A program made the position numbers and the translations under genes. A DNA stretch of 40,326 bases from an uncultured Burkholderiales bacterium (GTDB lineage Bacteria > Pseudomonadota > Gammaproteobacteria > Burkholderiales > Burkholderiaceae_C), in assembly GCA_903850735.1 (NCBI GenBank), contig CAINMN010000150.1, positions 1-40,326 of the forward strand, read 5' to 3'. Positions 36,664-40,326 of this stretch are shown here, piece after piece. Each line of letters begins with the position of its first letter. Positions within the stretch are counted from its first letter, which is position 1. The notes below the pieces were generated by a model. That model worked only from the letters and a program-made list of their open reading frames with translations. It searched no databases and was not told the DNA's origin.

Positions 36664-36909
36664 TCAGGCAAATTTCACCAGCATTTCGGACACCTGCGAA
36701 ACGGGCTGATCGCCCTCTTCGATCATGCAGCCCAGCATGGCGTAGAAAGTTTTGTCCAAGGCCTTGCGTGCGGCAGCAAGCTGTTGCGCCACTTTCTCGC
36801 AGTCGGCCTCGTCTTCAATGAGCTTTTGAATGCCTCGCAGCTGCCCTTCCACACGGGCCAGGCGGGCACACAGAGTGCGTTTTTTCTCAGCATCGCGCAG
36901 CGTGGACAT
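36664..36909 (-). CDS. CsoR/CstR-family transcriptional repressor
   Basis: KRTLCARLARVEGQLRGIQKLIEDEADCEKVAQQLAAARKALDKTFYAMLGCMIEE; AAGGAG RBS before ATG 36909. Confidence 0.88.
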   Translation of the reverse strand: MSTLRDAEKKRTLCARLARVEGQLRGIQKLIEDEADCEKVAQQLAAARKALDKTFYAMLGCMIEEGDQPVSQVSEMLVKFA

Positions 36910-37234
36910 GACCACTCCTTCTTTGTAGCGGAATTCAAGCGTAAGTATATAAAGCCCGACGTTGCGCCCAAAGCTCCCGCCGTGGCGCAGCCTGTCAAAC
37001 CTGATGTCGTGGCCAGCGAGCCTGCGGCGTCGGTTTTTTGGAAGAAATCCCTTCTTTGCATGTCGACCTTTGCAGCATTTATGAAGTTTTTATGACTGCA
37101 AAAAAGCAATCATTCAATCCAAATGAATTACAAATAACCCTGTATTGGTAGAAACCCTCTAGTCGATGTTCATAAAACACCAAAAATGCACTGTCCAATC
37201 TTTGTATGTGACAAATCACTGAGGAGCCTCATCC

Positions 37235-38344
37235 ATGTCCGAAAACAAGTCCCCCCGCCGCCGCAACCTATTGAAAGGCGCAGCTGTTGCCGCCGGTGCC
37301 GTCAGCGCACCCATGGTGTCAATGGCCCAGACCACGTCCCTGCGCTTTCAAAGCACCTGGCCTGCCAAGGACATCTTCCATGAATACGCCAACGACTTCG
37401 CCAAGAAAGTCAACGACATGGCCGGTGGCCGCCTGAAAATTGAAGTGCTGCCTGCTGGCGCCGTGGTCCCGGCTTTCCAGTTGCTGGACGCCGTGAACAA
37501 GGGCACCTTGGACGGTGGCCATGGCGTGGTGGCTTACCACTACGGCAAAAACTCGGCGCTGGCCCTGTGGGGATCCGGCCCGGCCTTCGGCATGGACCCC
37601 AACATGGTTCTGTCCTGGCACCAATACGGCGGCGGCAAGGCCCTGCTGGATGAAATTTACGCCTCCATCAACATGGATGTGGTGTCTTACTTGTACGGCC
37701 CCATGCCCACCCAACCGCTGGGCTGGTTCAAGAAGCCGGTGGCCAAAGTGGACGACATGAAGGGCCTGAAGTTCCGCACCGTCGGCCTGGCCGTCGATGT
37801 GTTCACCGAAATGGGCACCGCTGTGAACCCCTTGCCCGGCGGCGAAATCGTGCCGGCCCTGGACCGTGGCCTGATCGACGCTGCTGAATTCAACAATGCC
37901 ACTTCTGACCGCATCCTGGGCTTCCCGGACGTGGTGAAGAACTGCATGTTGCAAAGCTTCCACCAAAGCGGCGAGCAGTTTGAAATTCTGTTCAACAAGG
38001 GCAAGCTGGCGGCACTGCCGACCGAACTGAAGTCCATCATCGACTACGCCGTTCAGGCCTCCTCTGCCGAAATGAGCTGGAAAGCCATTGACCGCAACGC
38101 CAAAGACTACGAAGAAATGAAGAAGCAGGGCATCAAGTTCTACAAGACGCCTGACTCGATTCTGCGTGCCCAATTGGCGGCCTGGGACAAGGTCATTGAC
38201 AAGAAAGCCAACGAAAACGCGCTGTTCAAGAAAGTGCTGGATTCGCAGCGTGCTTTCGCAGCCCGCGCCGGACAGTGGCAAAATGACTACATGGTCGATT
38301 TCAAAATGGCTTACAACCATTACTTCGCCAAAAAGAAAGCCTGA
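37235..38344 (+). CDS. TRAP transporter substrate-binding protein (DctP/TakP-like) with Tat-like signal
   Basis: PRRRNLLKGAAVAAGAVSAPMVSMAQ; SLRFQSTWPAKDIFHEYANDFAKKVNDMAGGRLKIEVLPAGAVVPAFQLLDAV. Confidence 0.95.
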   Translation: MSENKSPRRRNLLKGAAVAAGAVSAPMVSMAQTTSLRFQSTWPAKDIFHEYANDFAKKVNDMAGGRLKIEVLPAGAVVPAFQLLDAVNKGTLDGGHGVVAYHYGKNSALALWGSGPAFGMDPNMVLSWHQYGGGKALLDEIYASINMDVVSYLYGPMPTQPLGWFKKPVAKVDDMKGLKFRTVGLAVDVFTEMGTAVNPLPGGEIVPALDRGLIDAAEFNNATSDRILGFPDVVKNCMLQSFHQSGEQFEILFNKGKLAALPTELKSIIDYAVQASSAEMSWKAIDRNAKDYEEMKKQGIKFYKTPDSILRAQLAAWDKVIDKKANENALFKKVLDSQRAFAARAGQWQNDYMVDFKMAYNHYFAKKKA

Positions 38345-38368
38345 TTCTTACCCTGCCTTCTGAGCAAT

Positions 38369-38402
38369 CCCATCCAGGTTCGCCTGGATGGGTATTTTTT
38401 TG
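38369..38402 (+). terminator. Intrinsic terminator after the TRAP binding-protein gene
   Basis: cccatccagg-ttcg-cctggatggg followed by tatttttttg: perfect 10-bp stem, TTCG loop, T-run. Confidence 0.93.
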
Positions 38403-38429
38403 ATTAAACGTGTTTTTTCGAGAGTTCCC

Positions 38430-39089
38430 ATGAGTATCCAAACCCTGCTACACACGGTAGACAGGATCAGCACATGGTTTGGCAAGGCGTTTGCCTGGCT
38501 GATCGTGGCCCTGATGCTGCTGGTGGTGGTCGAGGTGTTCAAGCGCTATGCCTTGAACGCGCCAACAGCCTGGATTTTTGACGCCAGCAACATGATGTAC
38601 GGCACCCTGTTCATGATGGGTGGCGCCTACACTTTGTGCCAGGACGGCCACGTGCGCGGCGACTTTTTTTACGGCAGCGCCAAACCCCGTACACAAGCCA
38701 CGCTCGACATGGTGTTGTACATCCTGTTCTTCATTCCTGGCGTGGTCGCCCTGACCTACGCCGGCTGGACCTACGCAGCAGACTCCTGGATCATCAAGGA
38801 GCAGACCTTCAACGCCGACCCTTTGCCTCTGTACCCCTTCAAGGCCATCATTCCCCTGGCGGGCTTGATTGTGCTGGTGCAAGGCCTGTCAGAAATTTTG
38901 CGCTGCATCGTCTGTATTCGCACCGGTGAATGGACGCCGCGCCTGAAAGACGCCGATGAAATCGATGTGGTCGAGCAACAGCTCGCCAGCAGCGTCTATG
39001 TGGACGATGAGGCGCGTCAACAAGCCATCGCCAACGCCAAACAAATTGAAGAATCGGCGCACCAGCGCGCCTCAGGAGGTCAGCGATGA
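38430..39089 (+). CDS. TRAP transporter small permease (DctQ-like)
   Basis: Four TM segments; start moved to ATG 38430 because the tracked start lies inside the terminator. Confidence 0.9.
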   Translation: MSIQTLLHTVDRISTWFGKAFAWLIVALMLLVVVEVFKRYALNAPTAWIFDASNMMYGTLFMMGGAYTLCQDGHVRGDFFYGSAKPRTQATLDMVLYILFFIPGVVALTYAGWTYAADSWIIKEQTFNADPLPLYPFKAIIPLAGLIVLVQGLSEILRCIVCIRTGEWTPRLKDADEIDVVEQQLASSVYVDDEARQQAIANAKQIEESAHQRASGGQR

Positions 39090-40326
39090 GCGATCCCGCA
39101 CTCGGCCTCTTGATGCTGGGGCTCATCATCGTGGTCATCATGATGGGCTTCCCCACCGCCTTCACCCTGATGGGTTTGGGCATGGTGTTTGGCTTCTCCG
39201 CCTTTTACGACCCGTCCCAGCCGTGGATGGACAACCGCGTGTTCAACCTGATGGTGCAACGCACCTTTGGCGCGATGACCAACGACACTTTGTTGTCGAT
39301 TCCGCTCTTTGTGCTGATGGGCTACATCATGGAGCGCGGCGCGTTGGTGGACAAAATGTTCCACAGCGTGCAGTTGGCCTTCCGCCGCCTGCCCGGCTCT
39401 TTGGCCGTGACCACCTTGGTGATCTGCACCTTCTGGGGCATTGCCAGTGGCTTGGTGGGCGCTGTCGTCGTGCTGATGGGCGTGATCGCCATGCGACCGA
39501 TGTTGAACGCCGGCTATGACACGCGTCTGGCCGCCGGCGTGATCACGGCCGGGGGCACGCTGGGCATTTTGATCCCGCCCTCAGTGATGATCATTGTGTA
39601 CGCAGCCGTCGCCGGCCAATCGGTGGTGAAGCTCTACGCCGCGGCCATGTTCCCGGGCTTTTTCCTGGCCTTCCTGTACCTGGTCTACGTGATTGGCTGG
39701 GTCATGATCAATCCCAAGATTGCGCCCAAGTTGCCGCCCGAGCAAATGAAAGCAGATGTGCGCCCCTGGGTTCAGCATGTGTCAGATCAGTACACATCCA
39801 GCATGCTGCCCGCGTTCGCGGCCGCCGTTTTGTCACCCGCTCGCGCCCTGCGCGCCAGCACCGCGGAATTCCGCGTGGGCTGGACCTTGATGGTCAAGAG
39901 CCTGTTCACCAGCCTGATTCCCATCTTCATGACGGTGATCTGCCTGGGCGCGGTCTGGTGGTATGTGGTGATTTACTCGCAAGCCGACAACAATGCGGCC
40001 GCCGCTGCGGCCAATGCCCCGGCCACGGTATCGCAACCGACCCAAGAGACCGCTGGCAGCACCACCACCGAAAAAGTGGCCGGTGGCGTCCAAGAACCTC
40101 CAGGTGCTGGCGGTGTGCAATTGCCGCCCGGCGCGGAAGGCGTGAAAGAGCCCCCGGGCGCTGGCGGCTTGCAGGAGCCCCCGGGTTCGGGTGGCGTGCA
40201 AGAACCCCCAGGTGCTGGCGGTGTGCAATTGCCGCCTGGCGCGGAAGGCGTTCAAGCGCCCCCTGGCTCGGGTGAAGATGAGCCCTTGCGGGCCATGGGC
40301 GATGGCGACACCTCTGACGCGCCCAA
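39086..40326 (+). CDS. TRAP transporter large permease (DctM-like), 3'-truncated by window end
   Basis: MSDPALGLLMLGLIIVVIMMGFPTAFTLMGLGMVFG; AAGVITAGGTLGILIPPSVMIIVYA; ATGA overlap with dctQ; frame open to the last base. Confidence 0.92.
   Translation, partial: MSDPALGLLMLGLIIVVIMMGFPTAFTLMGLGMVFGFSAFYDPSQPWMDNRVFNLMVQRTFGAMTNDTLLSIPLFVLMGYIMERGALVDKMFHSVQLAFRRLPGSLAVTTLVICTFWGIASGLVGAVVVLMGVIAMRPMLNAGYDTRLAAGVITAGGTLGILIPPSVMIIVYAAVAGQSVVKLYAAAMFPGFFLAFLYLVYVIGWVMINPKIAPKLPPEQMKADVRPWVQHVSDQYTSSMLPAFAAAVLSPARALRASTAEFRVGWTLMVKSLFTSLIPIFMTVICLGAVWWYVVIYSQADNNAAAAAANAPATVSQPTQETAGSTTTEKVAGGVQEPPGAGGVQLPPGAEGVKEPPGAGGLQEPPGSGGVQEPPGAGGVQLPPGAEGVQAPPGSGEDEPLRAMGDGDTSDAP
40082..40270 (+). repeat. 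27-bp tandem repeat (7 units) coding (G/E)G(V/L)(Q/K)xPPG(A/S) in the DctM-like gene
   Basis: GGVQEPPGA GGVQLPPGA EGVKEPPGA GGLQEPPGS GGVQEPPGA GGVQLPPGA EGVQAPPGS. Confidence 0.92.

Overview
The window is GC-rich bacterial chromosome with densely packed genes. Protein style and gene neighbourhoods suggest a Comamonadaceae-like betaproteobacterium (inference only). The most distinctive region is a same-strand (-) block at ~15.6 kb to 1. It holds two complete type I secretion systems (T1SS): a PrtDEF-type ABC/HlyD/TolC set at 15599-11161 and a LapB/C/E-type TolC/ABC/HlyD set at 5565-687. Between them lies a ~1743-aa RTX/Ig-like exoprotein ending in DFIFV. An untracked ORF running off the left edge (681..1) starts 5 bp after the second HlyD gene and may be a second substrate. 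Next to the block are a small uncharacterised ORF, a GT4 glycosyltransferase, and an rfaH-uppS gene pair (RfaH-like antiterminator plus isoprenyl diphosphate synthase). This suggests a surface-layer/adhesin export locus linked to glycan synthesis. The rest of the window contains: a PhaF-like phasin; TetR and TPR-like genes; a brnTA toxin-antitoxin module flanked by two ~70-bp direct repeats; a TPR/membrane protein; an M20 hydrolase; a C45-like peptidase; coaX; a RelE/HigB-XRE toxin-antitoxin module with a perfect upstream palindrome; an amide/peptide catabolic cluster (two amidases, M81 MlrC-like peptidase, Dpp-like ABC transporter); a CsoR/CstR-like regulator with a rhodanese; and a TRAP transporter whose large permease carries a 9-aa x 7 PPG repeat insertion. 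No tRNA, rRNA, CRISPR array or transposase was recognised. All calls come from reading the sequence; no searches were run.
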